Positions 17,583 to 28,556 are shown, numbered from the stretch's first letter. The stretch is DNA of 64,000 nucleotides from Cohnella rhizosphaerae (GCF_029525575.1 NZ_JAPDIA010000009.1:124001-188000); one strand, 5' to 3'. Notes: a model not told the origin generated them from the letters alone. Numbers and translations are program-made.

Positions 17583-19237
17583 TCCAGCGTGATCTGCTCA
17601 AGCGTGGTCTGATCGCGCTCGGCGTCGTAGAAGCGATACTGCGAGCTGCCGTTCTCTTTGGCATTGTACATGGCTATGTCGGCATGCTTGAGCAGCGACT
17701 CCGCGTCCCGGCCGTCTTCGGGATAGCGGGCGATGCCCACGGAAGCCGACAGCTTGACGGTATGGTGGCCGACGCCGAACGGACGCGCGAATTCGCGAAC
17801 GACCGCGGCCGCCGCCCGCTCGATCTCCTCCTGCGCGGCCGGATTCGGCATCAGCACCGTAAATTCGTCGCCGCCCATGCGGGCGAGCGTGCAGTTCGGG
17901 GGCAGGCAGCTGCGCAGCTTGGCGGCGGACTGCTTGATCACTTCGTCCCCGAAGGCGTGCCCGAACAGGTCGTTCACACGCTTGAAGCGGTCGAGATCGA
18001 TGAAGAAAACGGTGAAGGGACGCTGGGTCGCCGCCGACTTCGCGTCCGTGCGCGAGGCGAGGAACTCCTGGAAAAATCGCCGGTTCGCCAACCCGGTCAG
18101 CTCGTCGTGATAGGCCAGATGGCGGATCGTCTCCTGGTCTTTTTTCGCCTCGGTGACATCCTTCATCACGCTGTAAGCGCCCCGCAGGCCGCCGTCGACG
18201 AAGATCGGCAGGGAGGTGAGCCAGAACGTGTGCGTCTTGCCGTTGAGCGCCTTCGCCTGCAGCTCGATCGTGCTGGATCTCCCGTGCAGCACTTCTTTGC
18301 AATGCCGCATAGCCTGGTCGTGATATTCGCCTTCGAACAGGTCGGAGAAATGCAGGCCGATCGGCTTCAAGCCGAAGCGCTCCGCGAGCAGTTCGGCCTG
18401 GCGGTTCAGCCCGGTGATGCGGCCGCCGCTGTCGAACGCGAGCACGCTGTCCGGGTTGTGCTCGAACAAAGACATATAGTGCTGCTCGGTCTCGACGATC
18501 CGCCGGTTCTGCCGGCTCTGCCGGGCGCTGTTGTACGAATCGGGAATGAGATGCAGCCCGACGCAAACGAACAGCGTCAGCAGGTACGGCGTCAGGTTCG
18601 CATAACCCCCGAAGCGCGTATCCGCGGCCGGCACGACGGAGATTGCGCAAAGCAGCGGGACGGCGAACAGGCCCGCTCCGCATAGGATAAAGCCCGGCAC
18701 CGTCGCCCGGGAGTGCAGGTCGTGCTCGCGGTTGCGGTTGGAGACGTCGAGCACCCGCAGGACGGACAGCATCAGACAGCCGACGGTGGCTGCGGTGACG
18801 GCGAACAGCGCCGGACGCCAGGCCGTTATGCCGCGGAACAGGAACAGCGCGTTCGCATAATCGAAGGCGAGGATGATGCCGGAGACGGCGATGCCGGAGA
18901 GGTAGTAGCGAGAGACCCGGCCGCGGGGGCGTCCGGCATAGCGGAAGTTGAACAGCGTAGCCGCATAGCAGCCGGCAAGCGTGAAAAGGACGTGCAGGAG
19001 GTAGTAGGACGAGACGATCGGGATGTTCAGCGCCAGCGGGGCGAAGAGATGGGACAGCGTGAAGGCGACGGTGCCGAGCCAGACGGTTCGCCTGCAGCGG
19101 CCGGACACCTGCCATGCGCTTCGGATGGAAAGGAGCGGCACGGTGCCGTAGGTGACGATGGCTGCGCCGGCGACGCTGGCGATCAGCCCGAACGCGAAGA
19201 GAAGCCAGTTCATATGAAGCGGTTGAAGGTCGGTCAT
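17513..19237 (-). CDS. Membrane diguanylate cyclase with PAS and GGDEF domains, C-terminally truncated
   Basis: Makes the second messenger c-di-GMP. The N-terminal 230 or so residues hold about seven TM helices. A PAS domain follows (about 255-370, MSLFEHNPDSVLAFDSGGRI), then GGDEF (about 380-540) with HDELTGLANRRFF, FFIDLDRFKRVND and an intact active site RMGGDEF. The protein ends in 19 junk residues where an internal deletion has fused the start of an EAL domain out of frame to its last third. The start is ATG 19237 after AGAGGGG. It should be a cyclase without phosphodiesterase activity. Confidence 0.9.
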   Translation of the reverse strand: MTDLQPLHMNWLLFAFGLIASVAGAAIVTYGTVPLLSIRSAWQVSGRCRRTVWLGTVAFTLSHLFAPLALNIPIVSSYYLLHVLFTLAGCYAATLFNFRYAGRPRGRVSRYYLSGIAVSGIILAFDYANALFLFRGITAWRPALFAVTAATVGCLMLSVLRVLDVSNRNREHDLHSRATVPGFILCGAGLFAVPLLCAISVVPAADTRFGGYANLTPYLLTLFVCVGLHLIPDSYNSARQSRQNRRIVETEQHYMSLFEHNPDSVLAFDSGGRITGLNRQAELLAERFGLKPIGLHFSDLFEGEYHDQAMRHCKEVLHGRSSTIELQAKALNGKTHTFWLTSLPIFVDGGLRGAYSVMKDVTEAKKDQETIRHLAYHDELTGLANRRFFQEFLASRTDAKSAATQRPFTVFFIDLDRFKRVNDLFGHAFGDEVIKQSAAKLRSCLPPNCTLARMGGDEFTVLMPNPAAQEEIERAAAAVVREFARPFGVGHHTVKLSASVGIARYPEDGRDAESLLKHADIAMYNAKENGSSQYRFYDAERDQTTLEQITLENRSTAPSSASSRPIRTAARSPR

Positions 19238-19530
19238 CGGGTCCCCTCTTATCCTCTGTAATCGTATTCAAAGGCACGCACAGGCTGGGCGTTGTTGATC
19301 CTTTAAACCGATTCCGCTTCAGTGAACCATTATACCTATATATTTTTAAATATTTGGAACTATAATATGGTAAATATGACCAAATAAAGCGACGATGGAT
19401 TCATGTTCTATACGATGTTGCGACGCTTGTGAGCGTCGAACGTCCCGGTTGGGGACTGTATGCGCAGCTTATCCTTCGTTTCCTGCGAATAAATCCCGAT
19501 TGAAATCTCGATCAGGCAACCGATCGACGC
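19238..19530. other. Intergenic region without a gene
   Basis: About 290 bp between the GGDEF and DMT genes. It holds an AT-rich patch (19330-19390) that could carry the GGDEF promoter, and a small inverted repeat CGACGCTTGTGAGCGTCG near 19421. Nothing else was seen. Confidence 0.5.
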
Positions 19531-20428
19531 TCATAAGGAATCGCTCCCTTCCATAGAAGAAGCTGAACGCTTCGCGGCCGTCGAGAACAGCAGCATGCCG
19601 CCGATGACGACCGTCGTGCCGATCCATTGCGATGCGTTCATTCGTTCGTCGAGCAACAGGTAGGCAAGCAACGCTGTGAATACAGGGTTTAAATTCAGAA
19701 AGATACCTGCATGCGTGCCGCCTATTCGTTTGACGCCCAGATTCCATAGCAGCGAGGCAACCACGGTCGCGCCGACGCCGATGTAGATCATGGCTGCCCA
19801 GAACGCGGGCGAGGCGTCTGCTAACGTGAACTGCTGGATGTTAAAGGGCAGCATGAACGCCAGGCCGAAAATGCCGGACCACAGCGTTGCGGCAAGCGGC
19901 GACACGTAGGCCATCGCTTTTTTGGGACAGGATGGTGTAGCAGCCCCAGAACAGCACGGCGCCGATCATCATCAGGTCGCCGCGATTGAATTGGAGGGCG
20001 AGCAGCCGCTCCAAGTCTCCCCGCATTAGGACGATCACGACGCCCGCGAAGGAGACGAGCATGCCGGCAGCCTGGCGCAGGGTCAAACGATGACCGAACG
20101 CCAGGAACGAGATCAAGGCGATCGCCGCAGGATTAAGCGTCGACAACAGCCCCGTGTTGGCGGCCGACGTATGCGCAAGCGCCTCGAACAGCAGCACGTT
20201 AAACAAGGTCACGCCCGTCGCGCCCATGCCAAGCAAAAGAAGGATGGCCTTCCGCGGCGGGAACAGGCGTTTTTCCTTCATCCATACGAATGGGAGGATG
20301 ACGAGGATCGCGATCCCGAATCGCAATTCGGACAGCATCATCGCCGAGGCGTGTCCGGCCGTCCATTTGCCGGCCACGAAGTTTCCGGCCCACAACAGGC
20401 TCGTCAATACAAGCTGCCATACGAACAT
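19531..20428 (-). CDS. DMT-superfamily (EamA) transporter, frameshifted
   Basis: Ten-TM drug/metabolite exporter with two EamA repeats of five helices. The first begins LLWAGNFVAGKWTAGHAS; the second ends NLNPVFTALLAYLLLDERM, a family motif. A T6 run at 19918-19923 splits it; dropping one base gives ILSQKAMAYVSPLAATLWSG. Full length is about 298 residues. The substrate cannot be inferred. It is the last of three same-strand genes with a sugar isomerase and a 2-hydroxyacid dehydrogenase. Confidence 0.88.
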
Positions 20429-20454
20429 TTGCGGACTCCCATACTTGAATGTAT

Positions 20455-21252
20455 TTAAAGATAGCGGCGTACGTAGTCGATGAAGGCCGGGAATGCAACC
20501 TCGGGTTCTTCAATCTCCGGATGCCAACGTTTTTCCCATTCGAAGGACAACCAGCCGTCATAGCCAACCTCGCGCAGCAGCGCGATCCAATCCGGGAGCG
20601 GCAGCTCGCCCTCGCCCAAGAGAACGGGCCGTGCGCCAAGCGCATCCTTGATGTGCGCATGCCGGATATCGTCGCCCAGCCTTCGCCACGTTTCCGCAGG
20701 CGATTCATGGCCGCCGTATTTGAACGTATGGTGAATGTCCCAGATGACGCCGATAGCGGGCGAAGACGTCTGCCGAAGCACCTCGCTCACCCGGTCTGAC
20801 GAAGAAAAGTCGCCATGCGTCTCGAGCAGCACTTGAACGGCTTTGTCTTCCGCATAGTCTCCGAGCGTCTGAAGCCCGCGGGCCACGCGTGCGACGGTCT
20901 CTTGCGCGCGGGCGTTGTCCGCGATCGAATCGCCGAACACGCGGATCGAAGAGACGCCCATGCGTACGGCCAGATCGATCGTCTCCATGCCTTCTTCAAT
21001 GGCTTCGTCGAACCGTTCCTCGTCGTGGAACGCGCACGAAGTATCCAGGCAGCATATCGCGATGCCGCGCTCTTTTGCATAAGCCAGCGAAGCTTCCAGC
21101 CGCTCTTCGCGCAGCGCCTCGCAGCGGCCAAGCCGCAGCTCGCCCGCGATGCCGCGAAGCTCCACGCCGTCGTAGCCCAGCCGCGACGCCTCGTCGACGA
21201 TGCGCTCCCACGTCCAATCCGGACAGCCGAGGGTGGTAAAGGACAACTTCAT
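20455..21252 (-). CDS. Sugar phosphate isomerase/epimerase family protein (xylose-isomerase-like TIM barrel)
   Basis: 265 residues of the AP-endonuclease-2 / IolE-type TIM barrel. It opens with LSFTTLGCPDWTWERIV and GYDGVELRG. Metal-ligand positions are visible as LLETHGDFSS, GVIWDIHHTFKYGG, RHAHIKDA and GWLSFEWEKRW. The start is ATG 21252 after GGAGG, rather than the longer open frame upstream. Likely cytoplasmic and acting on a keto sugar, inositol derivative or sugar acid. The neighbouring 2-hydroxyacid dehydrogenase suggests a small carbohydrate-acid pathway. Confidence 0.9.
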   Translation of the reverse strand: MKLSFTTLGCPDWTWERIVDEASRLGYDGVELRGIAGELRLGRCEALREERLEASLAYAKERGIAICCLDTSCAFHDEERFDEAIEEGMETIDLAVRMGVSSIRVFGDSIADNARAQETVARVARGLQTLGDYAEDKAVQVLLETHGDFSSSDRVSEVLRQTSSPAIGVIWDIHHTFKYGGHESPAETWRRLGDDIRHAHIKDALGARPVLLGEGELPLPDWIALLREVGYDGWLSFEWEKRWHPEIEEPEVAFPAFIDYVRRYL

Positions 21253-21390
21253 TTCTATATCCTCCATGTCTACAAAGTGTCGTTGCCCGAATGCGATTCC
21301 GTCCGCCGCTCCGGCAAACCGCCTGCTCCGCAGGACCGTCATGCAGGACCGTCTTGCACGTTTGTCATACAGGTTCGCCTTGCAGGTTCG

Positions 21391-22389
21391 TCAGGTGCTT
21401 CGCAAATAGCGATCCCGGTCGAACCGATGCAGGAGGGGTTTTCCCTGGCTGTGGCGGATCAGATTTTCGAGGCAGACGGCCTCGTACCTTTCGAGCGGCG
21501 GCTTCTGCCAGTTGGCCGAGAAGAGATCGTGCGCCGTAAAAAGAACGTTCGGCCAGCCGCGCGCCGGGTGGTCCGGTTCAAGCGCGTCCCTTCCCGCCAG
21601 CACGTCGAGTCCGGCCCGCAGGCGGCCCGTCTTCAGCTCGGCGAACAAGGCTTCCTGCTCGACGATGTCTCCGCGCGCCGTGTTGATGACGATGCCGTAG
21701 TCGGGCAGCTTGGCCAGCACGGCGGCGTTCACCGCGCCGCGCGTCTCGTCGGTCAGGCCGGCATGAATGACCAGCGCGTCGCTCTCCGCCGCGAGCCGTT
21801 CGAGGCTCTCCGCCGCCTCGCAGCCGGCCGGCGCCGATGCGGGGGGCAGATAAGGATCGTAGTAGCGGATCCGGCATTCGTAGGGACGCACATAGTCGAC
21901 GAACTTCCGACCGATCGCGCCCATGCCGAAGATGCCGATTCGCAGTCCGTACATCGAGCCGATGCGGCGGTCGGGCCGATGCCAGCCGCCTTCCCGCACA
22001 TGCAGCTGCTGTGGGAGGAGCTCCTTCAACACGGCCAGCAGCAGCGTCACGGCCGCTTCCGCCATTTCGGGAGCGATCGCATCTCCCCAGTTGGTGACCG
22101 GTATGCCCGCTTCGACGATCGAGAGCGGGATCCAGTGGGAGATGCCGCCGGAAATATTGCAGATGTAGGACAATCGGCCGCGCGATTCGGCGATCTGTTC
22201 GGGCACGCGGCTCGATCCCCAGAGCGTCAGCAGCACGTCGCATTCCCGAATGAGCGCCGCGCGCGCTTCGTCCGTCAACGCATCTCCGTTCCGGATGACG
22301 GTCAGCTCGCCGATTTCCCGCAAGGCGTCGACGAACGGACCGGCTTCCGGAAAACGCGAGTCGGCGTTGCCGATATGGAGCAACTTCAT
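21391..22389 (-). CDS. D-isomer-specific 2-hydroxyacid dehydrogenase
   Basis: NAD(P)-dependent oxidoreductase of 332 residues. The Rossmann motif GIFGMGAIGRKFVD is near residue 150, the catalytic Arg in INTARGDIVEQEAL, and the catalytic His in FTAHDLFS, where relatives usually have TPH. The substrate is unassigned. Divergent from the AraC-type regulator upstream, with an inverted repeat between them. Confidence 0.9.
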   Translation of the reverse strand: MKLLHIGNADSRFPEAGPFVDALREIGELTVIRNGDALTDEARAALIRECDVLLTLWGSSRVPEQIAESRGRLSYICNISGGISHWIPLSIVEAGIPVTNWGDAIAPEMAEAAVTLLLAVLKELLPQQLHVREGGWHRPDRRIGSMYGLRIGIFGMGAIGRKFVDYVRPYECRIRYYDPYLPPASAPAGCEAAESLERLAAESDALVIHAGLTDETRGAVNAAVLAKLPDYGIVINTARGDIVEQEALFAELKTGRLRAGLDVLAGRDALEPDHPARGWPNVLFTAHDLFSANWQKPPLERYEAVCLENLIRHSQGKPLLHRFDRDRYLRST

Positions 22390-22523
22390 ACGTTTGCTAA
22401 TCCCCCCTTAAAAACCGTGCGGTCTGGTAATCGGATACGAAAAGGATTCGGAGCATACGCACATAAGTATAGTAAGGGGCACTCCGAAACGTAAAGAATC
22501 GATTCATTTAATCCGTCTCGATT

Positions 22524-22556
22524 CCGACGATCGGCGTATTTTTGCATGATCGTCGG
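22524..22556. promoter_or_regulatory. Inverted repeat between divergent genes
   Basis: CCGACGATC and GATCGTCGG are perfect 9-bp arms separated by 15 bp of AT-rich sequence. It lies between the divergent dehydrogenase and AraC-regulator genes. It could be an operator or a hairpin in either leader. Confidence 0.4.
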
Positions 22557-22647
22557 ATTTGTTCATTTATCATGGCTCCGAATATGACATATACTCAAGT
22601 AAACATAGAATGAATGCGCTTTATTCGTGATGGGGAGGGTGGTCGCT

Positions 22648-24879
22648 TTGAACCGTTTTGCGAGGCAAAAGTCGTTTTATAAAATTTTGGCGATGTTTGT
22701 GATCGCCATCAGCTTGCCGGCGATTTCGATCGGCTATTTGGCCATGAACTATAGCACGGCGCATATTATCCGACAGGCGGACGTTTCCAGCACGATTTTG
22801 CTTAACGAGAAAAAGCTGTACATGGAACGGCAAATATCCGAGCTCGTCTATTTGACGAACCAAATCATCGCCAGCGATGAAGTGTGGAAATTGTTCGAGC
22901 CGAACGAAACGTATCCCGAGCAGGCGGAGGCGATGTCGGGCGTCCTTCGTTTCTTCGATAAGATCGTCAGCGCCAACAAACACGTCGCCTCTCTTTACTT
23001 GATCAACAAAACGAAAAACTACGTCCTGTCCGACGCGAAATACAGCCTGGACAACTTTTACGATCCCGAAGTGCTTCAAGTCGACGTCCAGGGCGACTAT
23101 ACCGTTTTGCCGCCGCGGACCGGGGGCGCGATCGGCGCGTCGAACCGGAGCCTGGTCAGTCTCTTGCGGACCTTCCGCAACGTGTACAGCGGAGAGTCGA
23201 TGGAGGTCGCGGTCAATATCGATTACCGCGATTTCTCGGAGAGTCTGGAGCAGACGAGGGGCATGTCCTCCCCGATGAATCTGCTCATTTTCGACGATCG
23301 GGATCGGCTCATCCTGAATCATAGCGGCATCGAGGAACGTCTTCTTCGCGATCAACTGGCCCAGATGCGCAATGCCGACGGGACGTCGATCAACCGGACC
23401 TTCGGCAAAACCGACTATTATTTGAGCATGACGCGCTCGGATGCGCTCCGGTGGACGATCGTCTATTCCCAGCCGTACGAGCAGGTCGTGGATTCGACCA
23501 GGCTGCTTCGTCGCGTTCTGCTGTCTACCGTGCTGATCGTGCTGTCGATCTCCCTCGTCATGGCCGGGCTGTTTTCCTTCTACTTATATAGACCGCTTGC
23601 GCAGCTTGTCGCCGACATTCGAAGGCGGACGAATCCCGCTTCGGGCAAAGGCAAAGACGAATACGCGATGATCGGCAGCGCCGTGAATACGCTGTACCAG
23701 CAGAACCGCGAGCTGCAATCCCAATTCGATATGGCTTACCCCTACATTAAACAGCATTCCGTGTTCGAGCTCCTGAGCGGAAAAGTGTGGGATGAAGAGA
23801 AGCTCGGCGCGGTGATCCAGCTGCTAGGGATCAGTCTCCACAAACCTCATTATGTCGTCGCCGTTCTCGACTTCGAGAATACGGAGCTGACCGACCGTCT
23901 GATCGGGGACATCGAAGCTTTTTTCCTCGAATGCGAGGAATCGATGCTGCTGTCGATCATGAGCGAGCGCCGTCTGGTTGCCATCGTGAACTCGGAGCGG
24001 GACAAAAACGAGCTGATCGATCTGTTCAATCGGTTGAAGCTGAGGCTGAACCGCGGCGACGCGGAGCTGACGATATCCGTGAGCAAAATATTCGACAGCC
24101 TGGACAAGCTTTTTCTCGCTTACCAGGAAGCGCTGCAGCTGCTGAACCATAAATTTTTCGTGGGCAAAAACGAAATGATCGTCAGCGAAACGATCCGGCC
24201 GATCGTCGACCGTGGCGCGTTCTACCCCAAGCAGCAGGAGCAAAACCTGCTGGAGAGCATTCGTTCGCAAAACGCGGAAAAGGCGGCTGCTGCGCTCGCT
24301 TCGCTCACGCGTACGTTGACCGAGCTGTCGTATTCGATCGACTATATCAAATACGTGATTTTCCAGGTGTGTTCGAACCTGATGGACGCCTTATCGGAGG
24401 TCGGCGGGAAGCCGGAGGAAGCGGGCATCGACGTACAGGCGCTCTGGAAAGACATCCATGAGGCGGATACGCTCACGCGGCTGGAGGCGTTGATCGCGGC
24501 GTTCATTCACGATTGCATGGAGACGGCCGCCGTTCTCAAGCGGAAGCAGCACACGGAGACGATCGCCAAGACGATGGATTTTATCGAACGGCATTATCGG
24601 GAGGATCTTTCTTTGAAGGAGATCTCTACGAATGTCTATTTGAGTCCGGGCTACTTGAGCACGATCTTTAAAAACGAGACGGGCATGACCATATACGACT
24701 ATATCACCCAGGTCAGGATGAAGGCGGCGGGCCATCTGGTCCTCGATCCGGACGTCAAAATCCAGGATGTGGCATTGGCGGTCGGATACAACAACATTCA
24801 AAGCTTCATCCGCTTCTTCAAAAAGGCGTATAAGATGACGCCGCTGGAATATAGACGAAGCAGGAAGACGACCGGATAA
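22648..24879 (+). CDS. Membrane-bound AraC-family regulator with Cache-like sensor
   Basis: About 743 residues from TTG 22648, chosen because GGGAGGG is eight bases upstream; GTG 22627 has no such site. TM1 (about 12-32) and TM2 (about 290-312) bracket an extracellular sensor of about 255 residues. A HAMP-like linker, a central helical region and a C-terminal AraC double helix-turn-helix follow (LSLKEISTNVYLSPGYLSTI, ALAVGYNNIQSFIRFFKKAY, MTPLEYR). It should sense an extracellular ligand and directly activate genes without phosphorelay. The adjacent binding protein and permeases in the same direction are the likely targets. Confidence 0.9.
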   Translation: MNRFARQKSFYKILAMFVIAISLPAISIGYLAMNYSTAHIIRQADVSSTILLNEKKLYMERQISELVYLTNQIIASDEVWKLFEPNETYPEQAEAMSGVLRFFDKIVSANKHVASLYLINKTKNYVLSDAKYSLDNFYDPEVLQVDVQGDYTVLPPRTGGAIGASNRSLVSLLRTFRNVYSGESMEVAVNIDYRDFSESLEQTRGMSSPMNLLIFDDRDRLILNHSGIEERLLRDQLAQMRNADGTSINRTFGKTDYYLSMTRSDALRWTIVYSQPYEQVVDSTRLLRRVLLSTVLIVLSISLVMAGLFSFYLYRPLAQLVADIRRRTNPASGKGKDEYAMIGSAVNTLYQQNRELQSQFDMAYPYIKQHSVFELLSGKVWDEEKLGAVIQLLGISLHKPHYVVAVLDFENTELTDRLIGDIEAFFLECEESMLLSIMSERRLVAIVNSERDKNELIDLFNRLKLRLNRGDAELTISVSKIFDSLDKLFLAYQEALQLLNHKFFVGKNEMIVSETIRPIVDRGAFYPKQQEQNLLESIRSQNAEKAAAALASLTRTLTELSYSIDYIKYVIFQVCSNLMDALSEVGGKPEEAGIDVQALWKDIHEADTLTRLEALIAAFIHDCMETAAVLKRKQHTETIAKTMDFIERHYREDLSLKEISTNVYLSPGYLSTIFKNETGMTIYDYITQVRMKAAGHLVLDPDVKIQDVALAVGYNNIQSFIRFFKKAYKMTPLEYRRSRKTTG

Positions 24880-25079
24880 GGCTAGGACGCCGAAAACGAT
24901 CAAATCTTCCGGTATCGTCGTAATCGCGATAAATCGGAGAAATCGAGCATTTACAGCTTGGGGCATCCGGCGCCTATACTAAGGGCACAGTGCACTGTAA
25001 GCCTTTTCAAAAACGGTTGGCCGGCCGAGTATGCTTTCAGCTTGTTCAAGGGTGGGAAAATGAAATGGAGGTTGTATCG

Positions 25080-26643
25080 TTGCCTAATACGTATAAAAAG
25101 GTCATGATTATCGCGGTTGCCGCCTCGGTCCTCGCAGGCTGCTCATCGAACGGCAATTCTGAATCGTCCGTAAAGCCGTCGTCATCGTCATCTTCATCGT
25201 CATCGTCTTCCTCTACGGCGTCCCCCGCGTCTGCCGAACCCAGCAAAGAGGCGCCGACGACGCTTAAGCTCGCGGTGATCGAGATGTACCCGGGCGTCTC
25301 GTTCGACAACAAGACGACCCATTATATCGAGGAGAAAACGAATACCAAGCTGGAAATCACCGCGATTCCGGGTGCGGACTTCGAGAACAAGCTGCAGATT
25401 ATGCTGGCGTCCGGGGACAAACCGGATATCATTCAGATCGGCACCGACGCCCTCGAGATGAAATTTACGAAATCGGGGCTGCTCCTTCCGCTCAATGCCT
25501 CCTTCGACAAAACGCCGAATTTGCAAAAGTTCGGGGCGGACGGCATTTGGGACGCCATGAAGCATAGCGACGGCAACGTTTACGCCATCCCGATCCGCGG
25601 CAGCGCCATCGACAACATTCCGATCTATCGCAAGGACTGGCTGGACAAACTCGGCCTGAAGGTGCCGACGACGATCGACGAGTACTACGCGGTAGCGGAC
25701 GCCTTTTCCAACAAAGATCCCGACGGCAACGGGAAGAAGGATACGTATGCGCTTAGCGGCTGGACCGCGAACGGGGGGCTTCGATCTATCGACGTCGGAC
25801 CAGGTGTTCGGCGCATACGGGACCTTGCCGAACTCCTGGCTCTTGCAGGACGGCAAGCTGGTATGGGGCTCCATCGTCCCCGGCGCGCTCGATGCGCTCA
25901 AATTCCTCAACAAAATGTACAAGGGGAAAATGATCGATCCCGAATTCGTCACCGACAACAGCGCCCGATTCAAGGACAAAGTGCTCAAAGGCGTCATCGG
26001 CGCTCCGGTCTACCGGTACTTCCTGATGGACAGCTCCAACCTGAACAATTATTACGAACCGTTAAAGCAGAATAACCCGAATGCGGAGTTCGTCGAGGGC
26101 GGCATCCTGAAGGGTCCCGGGGACAGCGTCGGATTTCGCATGCTGACGCGGCGGGGATGGTTAAAGACGGCGGTGCTCAACAGTTCGCCCCATGTCGATG
26201 CTGCGCTGCGCGTGCTGGATTTCCTCGCCTCCGACGAAGGCAACAAGTATATGAACTATGGCGAAGAAGGCGTGGATTACAAGGTTGAAGGCGACCTGCT
26301 GACAAAAACGATTACGGACGATCAGATGAAGCAAGAAGGAATCGGACAATTAAGGCTCGCCTTCAATGCGTTGTACGACCAGACCTCGCCGCGTTACCGG
26401 GAATTGTTCGACTATGCGCACAAGATCGGTTACAAGGATCCGGCGGACGGACTCGTCGTAGAGAACAATACGAAGCAGGTCGAGCTGGATCAGTATACCG
26501 GCCAGCAATACGTCAAGATGATCATGAGCGACGGACCGATCGACAACATGTTCGCGGATTACGTGAAGGAATGGAAAAAGCGGGGCGGCGATGCGCTGAC
26601 GCAAGCGTTCAACGACGCGTATCAAGAGAAAAACAAGAAATAA
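25080..26643 (+). CDS. Sugar ABC transporter substrate-binding lipoprotein (LplA-like), frameshifted
   Basis: Start TTG 25080, eight bases after GGAGG; an ATG 15 bases earlier overlaps the Shine-Dalgarno. Lipobox SVLAGCSS is followed by a long poly-Ser spacer and then a CUT1 binding-protein body with DPDGNGKKDTYAL, a family hallmark. The G6 run at 25773-25778 breaks the frame; dropping one G gives WTANGGFDLSTSDQVFGAYG. About 520 residues in total. First gene of the operon with the two permeases downstream and the membrane AraC regulator upstream. Confidence 0.9.
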
Positions 26644-26741
26644 AGTCGCCTCGCATTACGGAGATCAGCAACACGGTCCATGGGGAGCGGAGCGGCTTGC
26701 CCGTCCGCTTCTCCCTGGTCCTTGCCAGGAGGAGTTTCATA

Positions 26742-27692
26742 TGGAGACGGTTCATACGTACAAGCGCGAGGAGGCGGCCGCGAAGCGATTATCCCGGCGT
26801 CATCCGATCTATAAAGACAGACATCTGTATTTGATGCTGCTGCCCGGGCTGTTGTTTTTTTATCGTATTTAAATACATCCCCTTGTACGGCATCGTCATC
26901 GCCTTTCAAGACTACGATATTTTCCGCGGCATCCGGGAGAGCGAGTGGGTCGGATGGGATACCTTCAAGGAAGTTTTCGCGTATTCGGATTTCTGGGTCA
27001 TTCTCGGCAATACGCTGCAGATCAGCGTCTATAAGATTTTGTTCGGATTCCCCGCGCCGATCGTCGTCGCGCTGCTGCTGAACGAGCTCGGCAACCGATA
27101 TTTCAAAAAGTACGTTCAAACGATTTTGTACCTGCCTCACTTCATCTCGTGGGTCGTCATCTCCGGCATCGTGCTCACCATTATGTCGCCGACGAACGGC
27201 GTATTGTCGATCGTATACGAATGGTTCGGCATGGAACCGAAAAATCTGCTTGCCGATCCGACCGCCTTCCGCATCATCCTGGTCGCCTCCGATATCTGGA
27301 AAGATCTTGGGTGGGGAACCATTATTTATTTGGCCGCCTTGACGCAGGTCGATCCGAGCCTGTACGAAGCGGCGACGGTCGACGGGGCGGGCAAATGGAA
27401 GCAGACCTGGCATATCACGCTGCCGGGCATCCGCAACGTGATCGTGCTGCTGCTGATCTTGCGCATCGGCCTGCTGATGAACGCCGGATTCGAGCAAATC
27501 CTCGTCATGCAAAATTCCGCGGTACTCGAAGTCAGCGAGATTCTGGACACGTTCGTCTTTAAATTCGGCCTGCAGCAAGGGAACTACAGCTTCGCGACAG
27601 CCGTCGGGCTATTCAACTCCGCGATCGCGCTGGTATTGATCCTGGGCGCGCAGTGGATCAGCAAAAAATTCGGCGAGGAAGGATTGATGTAA
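26742..27692 (+). CDS. Sugar ABC transporter permease (LplB-like), frameshifted
   Basis: Starts at ATG 26742 after AGGAGGAG. The N-terminus METVHTYKREEAAAKRLSRR leads to TM1, which is interrupted by a T7 run (26855-26861); dropping one T gives LLFFIVFKYIPLYGIVIAFQ. The EAA loop is YEAATVDGAGKWKQTWHITL. The stop abuts the next ATG (TAAATG). About 316 residues, normal for the LplB/YteP group. Confidence 0.9.
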
Positions 27693-28556
27693 ATGAACCG
27701 CACTCGCCGCATTCGCTTCTCCGTCCTGTTCCTTTATTTGTTTTTTATCCTGACGGGCGTCCTCATGCTCTATCCATTCTGGTATGTGTTGATGTTCTCG
27801 CTAAGCGATCCGCTGCGCGCATCCGTCAACAAGCTTAATCTGTACCCTTCGCATTTTTCGCTGTCGACCTACAAATACGTGCTGACCCAGCCCTTTCTGT
27901 ACACCGGTTTCAAGAACACGATTATCGTTACCGTCTTCGGCACGTTGATCAGCATGCTGCTCACGATCGGCTGCGCTTATCCGCTGTCCAAAGAGAGCTT
28001 GCGCGGCCGCAAATTTCTGTTTTCGCTTATTTTTTTCACCATGCTGTTTAACGGCGGACTGATCCCGACCTATATCGTGATCAAGCAGCTCCATATGATC
28101 GATTCCTTATGGGCGCTCATGGTGCCGTCCGCGGTGAGCGTGTACAACATGCTCATCATGATCAAGTTTTATAAAGGCATTCCTTCCGAATTGATCGAAT
28201 CGGCCAAAATGGACGGCGCGGGCGACTGGTACGTGCTGCTGCGAATCGTCGTTCCGCTGTCGGGCGCGGTGAACGCCACGATCGGTCTTATCTACGCCGT
28301 ATCCCGCTGGAACGAGTTTTTGCCCGGCGTCCTGTACATCAACGACCAGAGCAAGCGCGTGCTGCAGGTCGTGTTGAACGGCATGCTCCGCGAAGATTCG
28401 CTCGCCAACCAGCCGGGCCTGCAGGATCTCGCTTCGTCGCCGGAGAGCATCAAGATGGCCGCGGTCGTGATCAGCATCGTTCCGATTTTAGCCGTGTATC
28501 CGTATCTTCAAAAGTATTTCGTGAAAGGGATGCTGCTCGGTTCCGTTAAAGGCTAA
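27693..28556 (+). CDS. Sugar ABC transporter permease (LplC/YtcP-like)
   Basis: 287 residues, frame intact. TM1 is FLYLFFILTGVLMLYPFWYV, the EAA loop is ESAKMDGAGDWYVLLRIVVP and the C-terminus is YFVKGMLLGSVKG, characteristic of the complex-oligosaccharide CUT1 subgroup. It starts directly after the previous stop. Confidence 0.94.
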   Translation: MNRTRRIRFSVLFLYLFFILTGVLMLYPFWYVLMFSLSDPLRASVNKLNLYPSHFSLSTYKYVLTQPFLYTGFKNTIIVTVFGTLISMLLTIGCAYPLSKESLRGRKFLFSLIFFTMLFNGGLIPTYIVIKQLHMIDSLWALMVPSAVSVYNMLIMIKFYKGIPSELIESAKMDGAGDWYVLLRIVVPLSGAVNATIGLIYAVSRWNEFLPGVLYINDQSKRVLQVVLNGMLREDSLANQPGLQDLASSPESIKMAAVVISIVPILAVYPYLQKYFVKGMLLGSVKG

